From Bacillota bacterium (GTDB lineage Bacteria; Bacillota; Clostridia; Lachnospirales; Lachnospiraceae), in the NCBI GenBank assembly GCA_023421505.1, contig JAEZTJ010000068.1:1-64000 (forward strand): a stretch of DNA of 64,000 bases, in the 5' to 3' direction. Below the pieces are notes generated by a model that saw only the letters and a program-made list of their open reading frames with translations, was not told the DNA's origin and did not search any database. Shown piece by piece: positions 45,401-52,475 of this stretch. Each line of letters starts with the position of its first letter. The stretch's first letter is position 1. The position numbers and the translations under genes were made by a program.

Positions 45401-46756
45401 GCTCCGCAAAAAGAAACGGTTAGTAAGAGTAAGATCAATGTAATAGCAGGAAATAGTGGCAGCTCTGCTACAGCTGTTACGGTGGATATCATAAGAAGGA
45501 CAGAAAATAATAAGACCACGGATACTTTAACTTTTACTGAGGACATTCTGAAGGAAATACTAAAGCTATATGAAGGAAAGGAAATAAAGGAAATTGGTAT
45601 TAACACCCAGAATTTTGAAGGTGATCAAGCGGATGAAGTAATTGTTAATCTATCCAAGGCTTCCTTAAAGCTTTTATCAGAAAAGAACATAGCATTTCAG
45701 ATAAAAGCAGGAGCTGTAGGAATAGGGCTTTCTAAAGAGGATTTAAAAAAGGCAGCTATTAAGAATCAGGATATTAACTTTAATATTACCTCTGTCCGAG
45801 ACGCGAAGGAACAAAAGAAAATAAATGAAGATACTTTGAAATTAGGAATTGTCCAAAATTATGTCAAAGGAGAGACTGCTGGTGTATATGGACCTACTAG
45901 GATCATCGATTCCAATTACAGTGGTCAGATTGCTAAAGTAGCACTTTCCTTAGAAGGAATTAAATTGCCTACGGATGCAGGGCAGAGAAGTAGCTTTATT
46001 AACAATCTGGCGGTATTAGTAAAGCATAGTGATGGCAGTAATGAATTGTTACGGGGAAATATTGTATATGATACGAAGAAGAACCCCATTGCGATAGAGG
46101 TTGAAGTTAGTAAGTTCAGCTCCTTTACCTTTGTCAGCAGTATGAATACAAAGCCTGCTGCTTCAAAAGTTAAGATCTCAGGAAAGACTACCCTTGGCTC
46201 CAAGCTGACAGGCTCTTATACTTACAGTGATGCGGATAAGGATGCACAAGAAAGCAGCTCCTATTGCTGGTATCGTGCGGATAGCGCAGCCGGAAAGAAT
46301 AAGATAAAAATAACCGGAGCGAATAAGCTTACCTATCAGATAACCGCAAAAGATCAGGGTAAGTATCTCATTCTTGAGATTATTCCAAAAGCAAAGGCTG
46401 GGGTAATTGCCGGAGACAGCATTACAAAAGCTATCAAAATACCGGCGAATGCAGCTCCGAAGGCAACAAAGCTTAAAATATCCGGAGTAGCGAAGGTCGG
46501 AGGTAAATTAACCGTTACCTATGTTTACTCAGATACGGATCAGGATAAAGAGGGAAAGACCCAAATTCAGTGGTATCGTGCGGAGGATGCAGATCGTAAA
46601 AAACTGACACTGATTAAGGGGGCAGCTTCGAAAACCTATACGCTGACAAAAAAAGACCTCGGTAAATATATCATCTGCAAAATAACTCCAGCTGCGAAAA
46701 CCGGCAGTAAAAAAGGGAGTCCAGCAGTTGTTACGACAAAATTGAAGGTTAAGTAA
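36401..46756 (+). CDS. Giant secreted multidomain protein with Ig-like repeats
   Basis: About 3450 residues. ATG 36401 follows GGAAGGAG; ATG 36425, after AGAGGAGG, is also possible and gives a classic signal peptide (RNCKRVIAVLMAFLMIFSVM, cleavage near AFANE). Recognisable parts: Big_2-type Ig segment (FRWVSTNEDVAVIAPDGTVT) near 38690; a beta-propeller-like stretch near 42170-43130 (blades such as QRLSDNNTPDMAPIVAT and IVYRIYDGSSWSETK); a CARDB-like segment near 43560-43740; Ig-like segments near 44800-45340; and two C-terminal tandem repeats of about 100 residues (KVKISGKTTLGSKLTGSYTY; KLKISGVAKVGGKLTVTYVY), each with YxWYRA-like and GKYxIxxxI motifs. No LPXTG, SLH or cell-wall-binding domain is seen, so anchoring is unclear. 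Likely adhesin or matrix/envelope protein; followed by a strong terminator. Confidence 0.85.
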   Translation: MTEEVISTMRKIRLRNCKRVIAVLMAFLMIFSVMPTNLRSAFANEMDNSGISKGLQQLIESLSSIYGEDAAKELCQSMLSLGIIDENGNSLTYQIEMDGQFYTLDQMREIVNASEVDLTKEVKVDDISVTLEFIKKLIAFEDAMTYLDENFVNNDTTITQEHLAAMENLENQLTTDGISLNLSVTGSAISIPVVNYNLGSIYDTNKVDITYSLANFDDASKVSFTQTAIAGELGDVMDSTEHIVSLSKDVPERTETIQLPIGDEFLWNGDAIACYLHLTSLNGGKFANGKAEQLVPITRNSTFTFTIYNGSNVLYNPVPTGNVDGWTVTNGYYNNGDFGGEIKGNASKKVEASQTIFLKQDGKSLANSGQLSINASAFFWGQASSTMKIALNVNFLTSAFTIISTKSVTDSDYQVGTHKETFSISDSTVPEGTCYINLHATNDNSLTRGPAMRNFYLNMKDSVAPTLQSISAPSGYFKALEQVPIVVTYSEPVLQDSVLTLTMRDAMGKIYTAESNNTGLKSEKVTFLFTIPTATPQTLWPVSVSGGIKDIAGNAAAEYTFATDVAALATTFAYNELDSLTEIILKHEDGSALAGAYLPDETKGIIEIPLYQNSETTNDGATLGQKQNEWLISNTTVDENNNFIVNKLYASLDNGATKIPLYITDATDKLTAIFDLPKSGTHRLMLYLALDASNTAFRPILNEGYQADFVIGEIVLVKPEDMTIVYPSYYPSGIDKVLDLGAEGVKLTYTCSGEGTYKKAENFRWVSTNEDVAVIAPDGTVTTTGIGTVAFQLIANNGVSDGTKDTIVQSEIFTVRANLNNPMITTSKYILSKKGLPAPLLWSSNVTYINQLEGKNTNYSVALYEGNYTTAEELTGKSAIYTTEAALNNSITIPREWLTNLSADMIPSYTVKISTTNPYNTKKQVETVCGIIITSPPASVKIDRPASYYLLDTAEAITISWSSSDVNTVGGYASEFKITKNGELITTSSEVSGSFELNLPDITGRLKDVYTITAKIKNNDDDAYSYDSYVLNVYDAAAMKIFVDGQDQETITMDNSGVISGMTSSEIIALERKISLTNRLSINYGEYPYGLVTDQIEWNSNSSNIASINYSRGGLYNNIEDYDTTSYMPDTNFILAGLGDGTASINATHKLTRMSDTLGVTVKTLKNKLYLFQAMPMVKTEFVYTNGNNEEKTLYSDDHGAIAIYEEKGIKGDVKLRSTFGGLTYMGTIYHANLLSGENDGSKGELYPINNYVLRNVAQVNLNFQKPDGTPYTGEVTIRGGVYKNGHYCETSEISDTDHAWKKTLTITPENGSYNQLFDITRFWSAEAGENNGVRVNSSDEIKYVFEFQFEDDSYQPQIITFSGNLSGADVLRFGESIVKLVAVAPGEKDIPFYSAQYLDRYKKSGRRDNIKDYTGNIGINAQIPKLRIDTQVIWWGKPLKENANYSVSVVNETGAAIPGQTYKTFRYPFASMLVTENQAVLDKNNIWIDETGRGKVTVKSFNEDGTLYSSTLAPYSIRNMMNVENITDNEEVNKKFIAEMKSNITSQASFDATDKFTQKALNFVSNIEFSQGAFSLIVAPTADPTVFNALLQMNVGDDLGDVGPEEDGNSLMLDDDDVEKMGTAKAGFAKAREFTNSLKEELDSVADDASGLSFLYHVGGYFSCQVRYNFDHGKWEIRPIGGGISAGVGVNYSHTGNLKLYGIDIPVTYEIALGGAVQVDFDTHILYEPVNVGGIDYTWSGDKEYVADYLTNLKIKAYIYAFGGIGYDFSVAALKIGVFGQLVLENENKFLNRNYLNSAIANQNAGYNQTEKALSGSSLTLSGQIGIKVVVKLLFIKYSKTLCSAAFNKEWTFRNWDKIEAYWKATTGDMLTVESLSYAARMYALDSGLDMSVYSEEPTLEDRTYLADYERSWKTESKRTISLALSTDNRAPQELQTNAYPYSNPLIADDGQIFVYLSDNNSTDVYNTTVSYALLQGDHYVDKGAINEEASFGDTQMSFDSNEGTAIAAWTRLVDKLDKMPGDEMDSSDISLMLNNTEAYASIYKDGVWTTQRLSDNNTPDMAPIVATNGNKSIAVWRSVFSGSESDPTNFDGKDNIVYRIYDGSSWSETKTLYNGVSGNVVGLEAAMNSDGTTAVSYTVDTGEERDTKNYEMICSIVSASGEVMNNIRLTNDNYSDENSQLTVAKFDAEDERFVLGWYKDNEGKADIRLATFDKEGNLKEDFVDSLYSITSVSNISNTFRFVNTDDTANSINDLSLLWVENNASTASDSLKAVKFTQENIDGVNTTYLSAAIDVADMPSSTVIDSFDAYVSDASKDEVKVILLGTETKDEYETETLVDDDGIASEVSVPKTESKMFTAEASYQNKAAITAADYSCNEIITGFQMPITFTVKNEGKDILTSVTIHYGEDSKTFDNLKILPGTSSNLTVYYSVPEDVTDLSYAGTATFHDEEVQLTGSGSVALAVTNLGIAKINTVKEQDGQREFAATLYNSSAYKLKDSKNVVKFALYGDTTYTAGKEVSEVITVSEPDQLELIDNGAFTARLTFDLKNYLTTLGKEEIPDNGITLYLKTWVEDATGKELAEFIGDNNLNTVLCDNLIIRNGGKAVKVDAMLSNSDTKSTVELSLQNLSMKGITDGNVAVNLLDASGNIIETKYLSNTAEKLVNLDGEGLINKTFVFDKLGSDVEAYYFNASADSMNADLQLFSASGVNVNFSKETTIYNNLSTQGLTSTNITAISANANAKVVLKDKNGIVLTEQKGAIAYTLPVSSGANEFTVMVLPDGAGAETKSYSFSIENSVSAGGTVQVTSTVAQSARGWWNVSTVPVALSAKDLTNFTPVKILYKINDDKWMSKDYKAGVNNLTNLTKEGTYIINAKLQDARGYNLTADSQTIKVDRKEPAFTPGKTSAVLKDGIYHVSADVTDTGSGLYSVVMSIDGTNYTLNKKEDKNTYTAEILRDKETLVTITATDMAGNTAMTSVGKTAPANGGTDEPSIITHTPTVAPQKETVSKSKINVIAGNSGSSATAVTVDIIRRTENNKTTDTLTFTEDILKEILKLYEGKEIKEIGINTQNFEGDQADEVIVNLSKASLKLLSEKNIAFQIKAGAVGIGLSKEDLKKAAIKNQDINFNITSVRDAKEQKKINEDTLKLGIVQNYVKGETAGVYGPTRIIDSNYSGQIAKVALSLEGIKLPTDAGQRSSFINNLAVLVKHSDGSNELLRGNIVYDTKKNPIAIEVEVSKFSSFTFVSSMNTKPAASKVKISGKTTLGSKLTGSYTYSDADKDAQESSSYCWYRADSAAGKNKIKITGANKLTYQITAKDQGKYLILEIIPKAKAGVIAGDSITKAIKIPANAAPKATKLKISGVAKVGGKLTVTYVYSDTDQDKEGKTQIQWYRAEDADRKKLTLIKGAASKTYTLTKKDLGKYIICKITPAAKTGSKKGSPAVVTTKLKVK

Positions 46757-46786
46757 GATACTGAAAAAACTAAGAAGAGGTACATT

Positions 46787-46820
46787 CCCCGGATTTTATA
46801 TTGATAAAATCCGGGGTTTT
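46787..46820 (+). terminator. Terminator of the giant gene
   Basis: CCCCGGATTTTAT / ATAAAATCCGGGG, perfect 13-bp stem, ATTG-type loop, then TTTT. Confidence 0.9.
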
Positions 46821-46845
46821 GTCTGTGAACAGCATTGATACAATT

Positions 46846-46895
46846 AAAATGTCAAGATACATTTAGATGAATTTCTAAATGTATCTTGACATTTT
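46846..46895. promoter_or_regulatory. Perfect 22-bp inverted repeat, SdpR-type operator overlapping -35
   Basis: Arms 46846-46867 and 46874-46895 are exact reverse complements with a 6-base centre. The inner part carries ACATTTAGA / TCTAAATGT, the motif repeated at 46916 and near 47030. The right arm contains the -35 box of the sdpR promoter. Likely bound by the ArsR-type autorepressor. Confidence 0.75.
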
Positions 46896-46914
46896 GATTC
46901 CAGGATGCTACAAT
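46886..46914 (+). promoter_or_regulatory. sdpR-sdpI promoter
   Basis: TTGACA (46886-46891), 17-bp spacer, TACAAT (46909-46914). Both sides are occupied by palindromic operator-like sequence. Confidence 0.85.
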
Positions 46915-46915
46915 T

Positions 46916-46937
46916 CATTTAGATATACATCTAAATG
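46916..46937. promoter_or_regulatory. Second SdpR-type operator, after the -10
   Basis: CATTTAGAT-ATAC-ATCTAAATG, a perfect 9-bp palindrome two bases after the -10 box, sharing its half-site with the longer repeat upstream. A third half-site (ATCTAAATGTAA) lies at about 47031, next to the ribosome site. Confidence 0.75.
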
Positions 46938-46972
46938 TTAGCTGATTGCGAAACGGAGCGTTGGAACAGATA

Positions 46973-46995
46973 AATAGTATATGCTGTGTATACAA
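46973..46995 (+). repeat. 23-bp direct repeat, left copy
   Basis: Matches 48025-48047 at 22 of 23 positions (core GTATATGCTGTG). The two copies flank the sdpR-sdpI pair at a spacing of 1052 bp. Confidence 0.7.
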
Positions 46996-47058
46996 ATAAT
47001 AAAACTATATAGTTTAGCAATTAACTAAATCTAAATGTAATTGAGAGGAGACTGGTAT

Positions 47059-47337
47059 ATGGGCTTTCAAGAAACGTTTAAAGCTCTTTCTGATAAGACA
47101 CGCAGAGAGATATTGAATATACTTAAAAAAGGTGACATGACAGCTGGAGACATTGCAGAAAAATTTGCAATGACACAAGCTACAGTTTCGCATCATTTAT
47201 CTGTGTTAAAGGAAGCGGGTCTTATTGATGACAGGAGGGAAGGCAAGTATATCATGTATGAGTTAAATACCTCTGTAATTGAGGAAATAATGATATGGTT
47301 GAAAGATTTGAAAGGAGAAGATAAAAATGAAGAATAA
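47059..47337 (+). CDS. sdpR: ArsR-type autorepressor (SdpR-like)
   Basis: The protein has 92 residues; ATG 47059 is chosen for the GAGAGGAG site rather than the TTG at 47041. It is a compact winged helix: MGFQETFKALSDKTRREILN, KKGDMTAGDIAEKFAMTQAT, VSHHLSVLKEAGLIDDRREG. It lacks the ArsR metal-site ELCVCD, fitting the SdpR subgroup. It overlaps sdpI by 11 bp. In Bacillus, SdpI both gives immunity to a toxin and sequesters SdpR; the same loop is expected here. Confidence 0.88.
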   Translation: MGFQETFKALSDKTRREILNILKKGDMTAGDIAEKFAMTQATVSHHLSVLKEAGLIDDRREGKYIMYELNTSVIEEIMIWLKDLKGEDKNEE

Positions 47338-47950
47338 TAAAAGACTTCCAAAAATTCTATGGGTATTATTAATTATGCCACTTGTTTCGTCGATCATACT
47401 TTATACGAGATTGCCAGAAAGAATGCCTATTCATTGGGATATTAATGGAGAAATAGACCAATATGTACACAAATTGATAGGAGCATTTTTTATACCAGCA
47501 TTAAGTATTATATTCTTATTCACTTATATCCCATTGATTCCAAAAGCGAGTTTTCATAAGGCACCAAAGATTTATTACTCGATAGCGTCTGTAATAACGA
47601 TCCTATTTTTTGGAATGCATATAGCTATCATTAGTATAAGTTTGGGAGCAGATTTTTTAAGGATGGATCTTGTAGCAAAGTTCATTCTTGGGTTGGCAAT
47701 TGTGATATTTGGTAATTTCATGCCTAAACTGAAACCGAATGAAAAAGAATTGTCTCAAAGCACTTGGATCTTGAAAGCCCAAAGACATGGTGGTTATGTC
47801 TGGTTCGTTTCAGGAATTATATTTATGATATTAGCATTTATTCCTGGAACAGTAAGTGCAATAATTTACTTCAGCATATTGACAATTATTTCAGTGGAAC
47901 CAATACTATATGCATATGTGCGCTATGGGAGAAAATTTTCGAAAGTGTAG
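47327..47950 (+). CDS. sdpI: SdpI-family membrane protein (immunity/signal-transduction type)
   Basis: The protein has 207 residues with about six transmembrane segments. The N-terminal DUF1648 motif RLPERMPIHWDINGEIDQYV is intact; the C-terminal half is the SdpI membrane region (FGNFMPKLKPNEKELSQSTW; QRHGGYVWFVSGII). It is translationally coupled to the ArsR-type gene. No sdpABC toxin genes lie nearby, so it is either an orphan immunity gene or a general envelope-stress sensor. Gene symbol by homology of arrangement, not by close identity. Confidence 0.85.
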   Translation: MKNNKRLPKILWVLLIMPLVSSIILYTRLPERMPIHWDINGEIDQYVHKLIGAFFIPALSIIFLFTYIPLIPKASFHKAPKIYYSIASVITILFFGMHIAIISISLGADFLRMDLVAKFILGLAIVIFGNFMPKLKPNEKELSQSTWILKAQRHGGYVWFVSGIIFMILAFIPGTVSAIIYFSILTIISVEPILYAYVRYGRKFSKV

Positions 47951-48024
47951 TTGAATTGAGTTTATTTCCTTCGCTCCAACGCTCCTATGAGCTTAAGTGT
48001 TTTAACACTTTAATTCCGCTTCGG

Positions 48025-48072
48025 AATAGTATATGCTGTGCATACAATACTTACAATTACTGAGTTTTGCAA
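48025..48072 (+). repeat. Right copy of 23-bp repeat joined to 29-bp dispersed repeat copy 2
   Basis: 48025-48047 repeats 46973-46995 (22/23), and 48044-48072 repeats 28069-28097 (27/29). The block ends GTTTTGCAA, inverted relative to TTGCGAAAC at 46946-46954. The sdpR-sdpI coding region is therefore bracketed by related sequences. Confidence 0.65.
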
Positions 48073-48171
48073 TCTACTACATGTAGAGTGTATTGAGAGG
48101 ATTTAGCATAAAAATATGATTCTGCATAGGAAGCCGTCTTTTGAAGCACTTACGATATTTGGGAGGTAATT

Positions 48172-49944
48172 ATGTATATAAGCTTTCCGGTTCAGATGAC
48201 AATTTATCTAATATCAGCAGTAATGTCCATAACTATTTTAGCTGTACTCTTGATTAAAGGTAGGAAATCAGGATTATTATTTAGCTTTGCAATGTTTCAG
48301 GCTGTCATACTTCTATGGTTAATTCGAATTATAGTGTTAAACCTAAAGTTAAAATTTGATCCCATTATGGGCAATGATTTCAGTGGCTTTAGCTTTGAAT
48401 ATTATGAACTGTATCATTATAAGCCCAGACATTTCATCGTATGCTATACAGGATTATTCTGGCTTTTGTTTTGCCTTTTATTTACCGGCATGAAAATAAA
48501 AGAAAACAAAAAGTTATTTATATTTTTGTTATTACTCTCCCCGATACTATTCTATCTTCCAATCCATTTTTACAATACTTTGTATAAATATGATTACAGT
48601 TATAAGACATTAATCAATTGGCTTCATATTTTTGTTCGATATTCCTATTATATAATTGGTGTTGCGGTATTAATTAAATGGAGTTTACGGCAGAAAGAAA
48701 ATATGAGGAGACAGGCGCTTCTTCTTTCAATTTCAGTATTATTACCGATCACACTAAATTTTCTTCAGGATTATAAAAGGTTTGTACTTGATACAGGGGG
48801 TATCATATATGATTTCGATGTCACACCTGTAGGATTTATATTGACCATGAGCATAATAGCCATAGTTACTTATAAATACCGATTCCTTGATGTTTTGCCA
48901 ATTGTGAATAGTAGACTTGTAGATAATATGAATCAGGCAATTGTAGTGATAGATTCCTTTAATAAAATAGTCAATTATAACAAAGCCTTCCAAACCACAT
49001 TTAAGACAATGAACTGGTTAAGAAAAAATACTGAGCTGGATGTATTTCTGGATGAATTGAAAAAAAACATTTCGAATGATGCTTTCAATAAGATAGCTAT
49101 GGATAATTTGAAAGACATAAATTGTTTGAATTTTAAGGGTGAAATTTGTATTGCAGAGTCTGAAACCAGATATTTTACTGTAGACTTGCAGTCGCTAAAT
49201 TCTAAGAGAGGCGAAATCCTGGTTAGGATGATTAGCTTTCATGATATTACGGAATATAAGAAGCTTATGAATGAAATCAGTAAAAAAAATCTTGAACTTA
49301 CCCTTATGTATGAACAAGTAAAAGAATATGCCACTACAGCTGAAGAACTGGCAATTACAAAGGAAAGAAACAGATTTGCAAGGGACATGCATGATACATT
49401 AGGGCATACTTTGACATTGTTAATTGCATTACTCGAAGTTAGTAATATCACAGTTGCAAGTGACAGTGAGAAAACTCGTGATAAAATTAATAAAGCACTA
49501 GTAATTGCCAGAGATGGGATGAGGGAGGCAAGACGTTCGATTTCAGGACTTGCACCTGAGAAGATTGATGAGAATAGCCTTGTCAATTCCCTAGATAGAC
49601 TCATAGCTGATTTCCAATCTTCTGATATCTGTATAGATTTTACTGTTGATGGTATCGAAAAGAGTATTAACAGGAGGATGCTAGAGGTATTATACAGAGC
49701 TTGTGAGGAAGCAATGACAAATTCAATCCGTCATGGTCTAGCTAAGCACATTGATGTAATACTAAAATTCTACCAAAATAATCTGAAGCTTTTTATTATT
49801 GATGATGGAAGAGGCTGCAAATTAATTAATAAGGGCTTTGGTATTACCGGTATGGAGCATAGAATTAAAAACTTAGGAGGAATGGTTGTTTGCGGTTCTG
49901 ATGGAGAGAAGGGATTTAATGTTCATATCGAAGTACCTATATAA
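48172..49944 (+). CDS. NarL-type sensor histidine kinase with 7-TM N-terminus
   Basis: The protein has 590 residues. Seven hydrophobic segments in residues 1-245 resemble the HisKA_7TM sensory domain. A PAS-like segment follows (AIVVIDSFNKIVNYNKAFQT). The HisKA_3 box is RFARDMHDTLGHTLTLLIAL with His407, and the ATPase domain ends DDGRGCKLINKGFGITGMEH. GGGAGG ribosome site. Pairs with the LuxR-type regulator that starts 42 bp downstream. Signal unknown; intramembrane sensing is likely. Confidence 0.92.
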   Translation: MYISFPVQMTIYLISAVMSITILAVLLIKGRKSGLLFSFAMFQAVILLWLIRIIVLNLKLKFDPIMGNDFSGFSFEYYELYHYKPRHFIVCYTGLFWLLFCLLFTGMKIKENKKLFIFLLLLSPILFYLPIHFYNTLYKYDYSYKTLINWLHIFVRYSYYIIGVAVLIKWSLRQKENMRRQALLLSISVLLPITLNFLQDYKRFVLDTGGIIYDFDVTPVGFILTMSIIAIVTYKYRFLDVLPIVNSRLVDNMNQAIVVIDSFNKIVNYNKAFQTTFKTMNWLRKNTELDVFLDELKKNISNDAFNKIAMDNLKDINCLNFKGEICIAESETRYFTVDLQSLNSKRGEILVRMISFHDITEYKKLMNEISKKNLELTLMYEQVKEYATTAEELAITKERNRFARDMHDTLGHTLTLLIALLEVSNITVASDSEKTRDKINKALVIARDGMREARRSISGLAPEKIDENSLVNSLDRLIADFQSSDICIDFTVDGIEKSINRRMLEVLYRACEEAMTNSIRHGLAKHIDVILKFYQNNLKLFIIDDGRGCKLINKGFGITGMEHRIKNLGGMVVCGSDGEKGFNVHIEVPI

Positions 49945-49986
49945 AGCTGTAGGAATTGAATGAAGATCTTAAAAGGTGGGGTTTGT

Positions 49987-50637
49987 ATGATAAAAGTAAT
50001 AATTGCGGATGACCAATTGATTTTAAGAGAGAGTCTCAAATTCATTATCGAACAAGACAATGAAATTGAGGTTTTGGGCTGCGCCGGGAACGGATATGAA
50101 GCGCTAAGTCTATGCGAACAGCTTCTACCTGATATTGTTCTGATGGATATCATGATGCCCGAATGTAATGGCATTGAAGGAACAGGGCTTATAAAGGAGA
50201 AGTTTCAGGATGCTATAAAGATTCTCGTTTTGACTACATTTAATGATGATGAAAACATCGTAAAATCTATGAATAATGGGGCAGATGGTTTTATTCTCAA
50301 AGATATCCTTCCAGCAGAACTTATATTAGCCGTAAAGAGTGCTGCACATGGGTTCGGAATCTTTCACCGGAGTGCAGTAAAAACCGCGGTTGGAATAAAC
50401 AAATCAGAAAGAGATACAGATAAATTCAGTGAGAAAAATGATGTTATAGACCTGACCGACAGAGAAAAAAGTATAATACGTTTGATTGTAGATGGTAAAA
50501 ACAATAAGGAAATAGCACTTGAGCTATGTATAACCGAAGGAACTGTAAAAAACGTTATGACAATAATATTAGAGAAGCTAAAACTAAGGGACCGGACACA
50601 GCTTGCAGTATACGCAATTAAAAACAATCTGGAATAA
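49987..50637 (+). CDS. NarL/LuxR-type response regulator
   Basis: The protein has 216 residues; ATG 49987 follows AAAAGGTGGGG. The receiver has IADDQ, phospho-acceptor Asp54 in IVLMDIMMPECNG and Lys in FILKDI. The LuxR helix-turn-helix is clear: LTDREKSIIRLIVDGKNNKE, IALELCITEGTVKNVMTIIL, EKLKLRDRTQLAVYAI. Partner of the kinase at 48172. Confidence 0.93.
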   Translation: MIKVIIADDQLILRESLKFIIEQDNEIEVLGCAGNGYEALSLCEQLLPDIVLMDIMMPECNGIEGTGLIKEKFQDAIKILVLTTFNDDENIVKSMNNGADGFILKDILPAELILAVKSAAHGFGIFHRSAVKTAVGINKSERDTDKFSEKNDVIDLTDREKSIIRLIVDGKNNKEIALELCITEGTVKNVMTIILEKLKLRDRTQLAVYAIKNNLE

Positions 50638-50832
50638 AGTATCTTAGTGTTTATGCTTATCCTTCTATTCTTCTATATCTTACGTATACCTTATTGATAC
50701 TATGACCTTTGTCATGAAAGGTATGATATAAGCATTACCTTAGTTGAAAAAGTAATTACCTTAGACATCTACAAATAGGATTATAAGTGGTGTAGAGTAG
50801 AGATTACAAAATAAAATTAAGGGGTGGGAAAA

Positions 50833-52422
50833 ATGTTAAAAAAAATGTATAAAAAAATGATGTTATTTTTATTGATTCTAGCTTTGAATCTATCATCACT
50901 ATCCTGTACTGCTATGTCTGATACCAATGTATCGCATAATTCTAATGGGAAGACAACTGTTACAGACAAGCAAGCTATTAACCAATACGAGCTGAAAAGT
51001 GAGTATTTGAAAAATCCCGATAGGATAAAAACAGCCGCTGACCAGACGGCTCAATTTTGGGAAAAAGCATATGATTCAAAGTATGGTGGTTTCTATACCT
51101 ATGTTAACGAGGATGGAAGTATCGACTCGAGCAAAGCATATAAAGTGACTTTGATCCAATCCAGGGATGCATATGCATTTGTGAGGGCATATCAATTAAC
51201 AGGTAATGAGGAGTACTTAAAATTCGCACGTAAAGGGCTAGATTTCATGTACAAAAATGCATGGGATGAAGTTAATACAGGGTGGAATCAAGAACTAAAT
51301 AGGGATGGCTCCTTAGCAACAACACCACTTGAGGGCATGGATTGGAATAGTATGAAATGGTCCTTTAATCAATACTATGCTTTATGCGGTATTACTGCTA
51401 TGTATGATGCCACAAGGGGTAAGATAGATGAGAGCTGGCTTAGCAAATCGTATGCTTCATTGGATAAAAAAATGTGGGACTACAGACCAGGATATGAAGG
51501 CTATTATGATATGGCTGCAAAAGATTGGAGTAATATTGGTGGGAAAAGCATTGGAGTAATGGATGCAATAACAACACATGCTGAGACGATGTATTTGCTT
51601 GACTCTGATATTACATATAAAAATAGATTTCTTGAAGTTGCTGATAATCTTTCTGAACATTTGGTTAAGAGCATGGATCAGAGACAATTCGGTATGGATG
51701 AAAACTTTGATTCTAATTGGAAGGCAGTAGAGCAGCAGGAAACAACAACTGGTGGAAATCTCCTAAAGCCTGCTTGGTGCCTTGCAAGAGCTTATTTAGC
51801 AGATCCGAGGCCTGAATATAAAAACAGTGCGGCAAAATTGATAGATGAGGTATTAAATAGTGGAGCTTATGATACTGTAAATGGTGGTATATTCACAACA
51901 ATTGATGCCAAAAGCGGTAATTCTACAGATAATAAGAAATCTTGGTGGATGCAAGAACAAGCAGTAACAAGTGGCCTCACCAACTACTACATATCTAAAA
52001 ACACTTCCTATTTAAAAATGGCTGATGAAAGTATTGATTTTTTTATGAAGCATATGTACGATAGTAAGTATGGAGAGGCATATAGCGATTCAAATTCCGA
52101 TGGCTCAAATCCCGTTAAGGATAAAGGTACCTACTGGAAAGATGCTTATCATACAATGGAATTATTTTATTACACCTATTTATATGGAAATCTTATGTTG
52201 AATAATAAACCAGCATCACTTTATTACAATATCGATCCGGAAAAAGAAGCAAGAAAAACTATTCTAAAGCCAGTTTCCTTGGGAGAAAACAAGTTGCTAA
52301 TTTCAGAGGTAACTTTAAATGGAAAACCATATAAAAACTTTAATGCTAAAAAGTGCATTCTTAATATACCTGCAAACACAGGAGGAGAATTCAAGGTTAC
52401 ATTCACATCGGCTATTGGTTAA
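50833..52422 (+). CDS. AGE-family epimerase/isomerase-like lipoprotein
   Basis: The protein has 529 residues; ATG 50833 follows AAGGGGTGG. The N-terminus is a lipoprotein signal (MLFLLILALNLSSLSC, Cys25). The body is an (alpha/alpha)6 barrel with N-acylglucosamine 2-epimerase-type features: AQFWEKAYDSKYGGFYTYVN, IQSRDAYAFVRAYQLTGNEE, TTHAETMYLLDSD, KPAWCLARAYL, WWMQEQAVTSGLTNYYIS. An about 70-residue beta tail follows. Family members epimerise sugars or act as glycosidases; an extracellular, membrane-anchored location is unusual for epimerases and favours glycan processing. Single gene. Confidence 0.75.
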   Translation: MLKKMYKKMMLFLLILALNLSSLSCTAMSDTNVSHNSNGKTTVTDKQAINQYELKSEYLKNPDRIKTAADQTAQFWEKAYDSKYGGFYTYVNEDGSIDSSKAYKVTLIQSRDAYAFVRAYQLTGNEEYLKFARKGLDFMYKNAWDEVNTGWNQELNRDGSLATTPLEGMDWNSMKWSFNQYYALCGITAMYDATRGKIDESWLSKSYASLDKKMWDYRPGYEGYYDMAAKDWSNIGGKSIGVMDAITTHAETMYLLDSDITYKNRFLEVADNLSEHLVKSMDQRQFGMDENFDSNWKAVEQQETTTGGNLLKPAWCLARAYLADPRPEYKNSAAKLIDEVLNSGAYDTVNGGIFTTIDAKSGNSTDNKKSWWMQEQAVTSGLTNYYISKNTSYLKMADESIDFFMKHMYDSKYGEAYSDSNSDGSNPVKDKGTYWKDAYHTMELFYYTYLYGNLMLNNKPASLYYNIDPEKEARKTILKPVSLGENKLLISEVTLNGKPYKNFNAKKCILNIPANTGGEFKVTFTSAIG

Positions 52423-52475
52423 TTACTCTGTAGCAGTGGCATGAAAAGACATTTTCAAAAAACTCAGATCAGCGA

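Noticed and set aside
45247..45606. Minus-strand open frame inside the giant gene (and similar ones at 41041-41310 and 45925-46203)
   Set aside because: Low-complexity Ser/Leu/Val-rich shadows of the plus-strand gene without ribosome sites.
47327..50637. Complete SdpABC toxin system
   Set aside because: Only sdpR and sdpI homologues are present; the following genes are an ordinary two-component pair.
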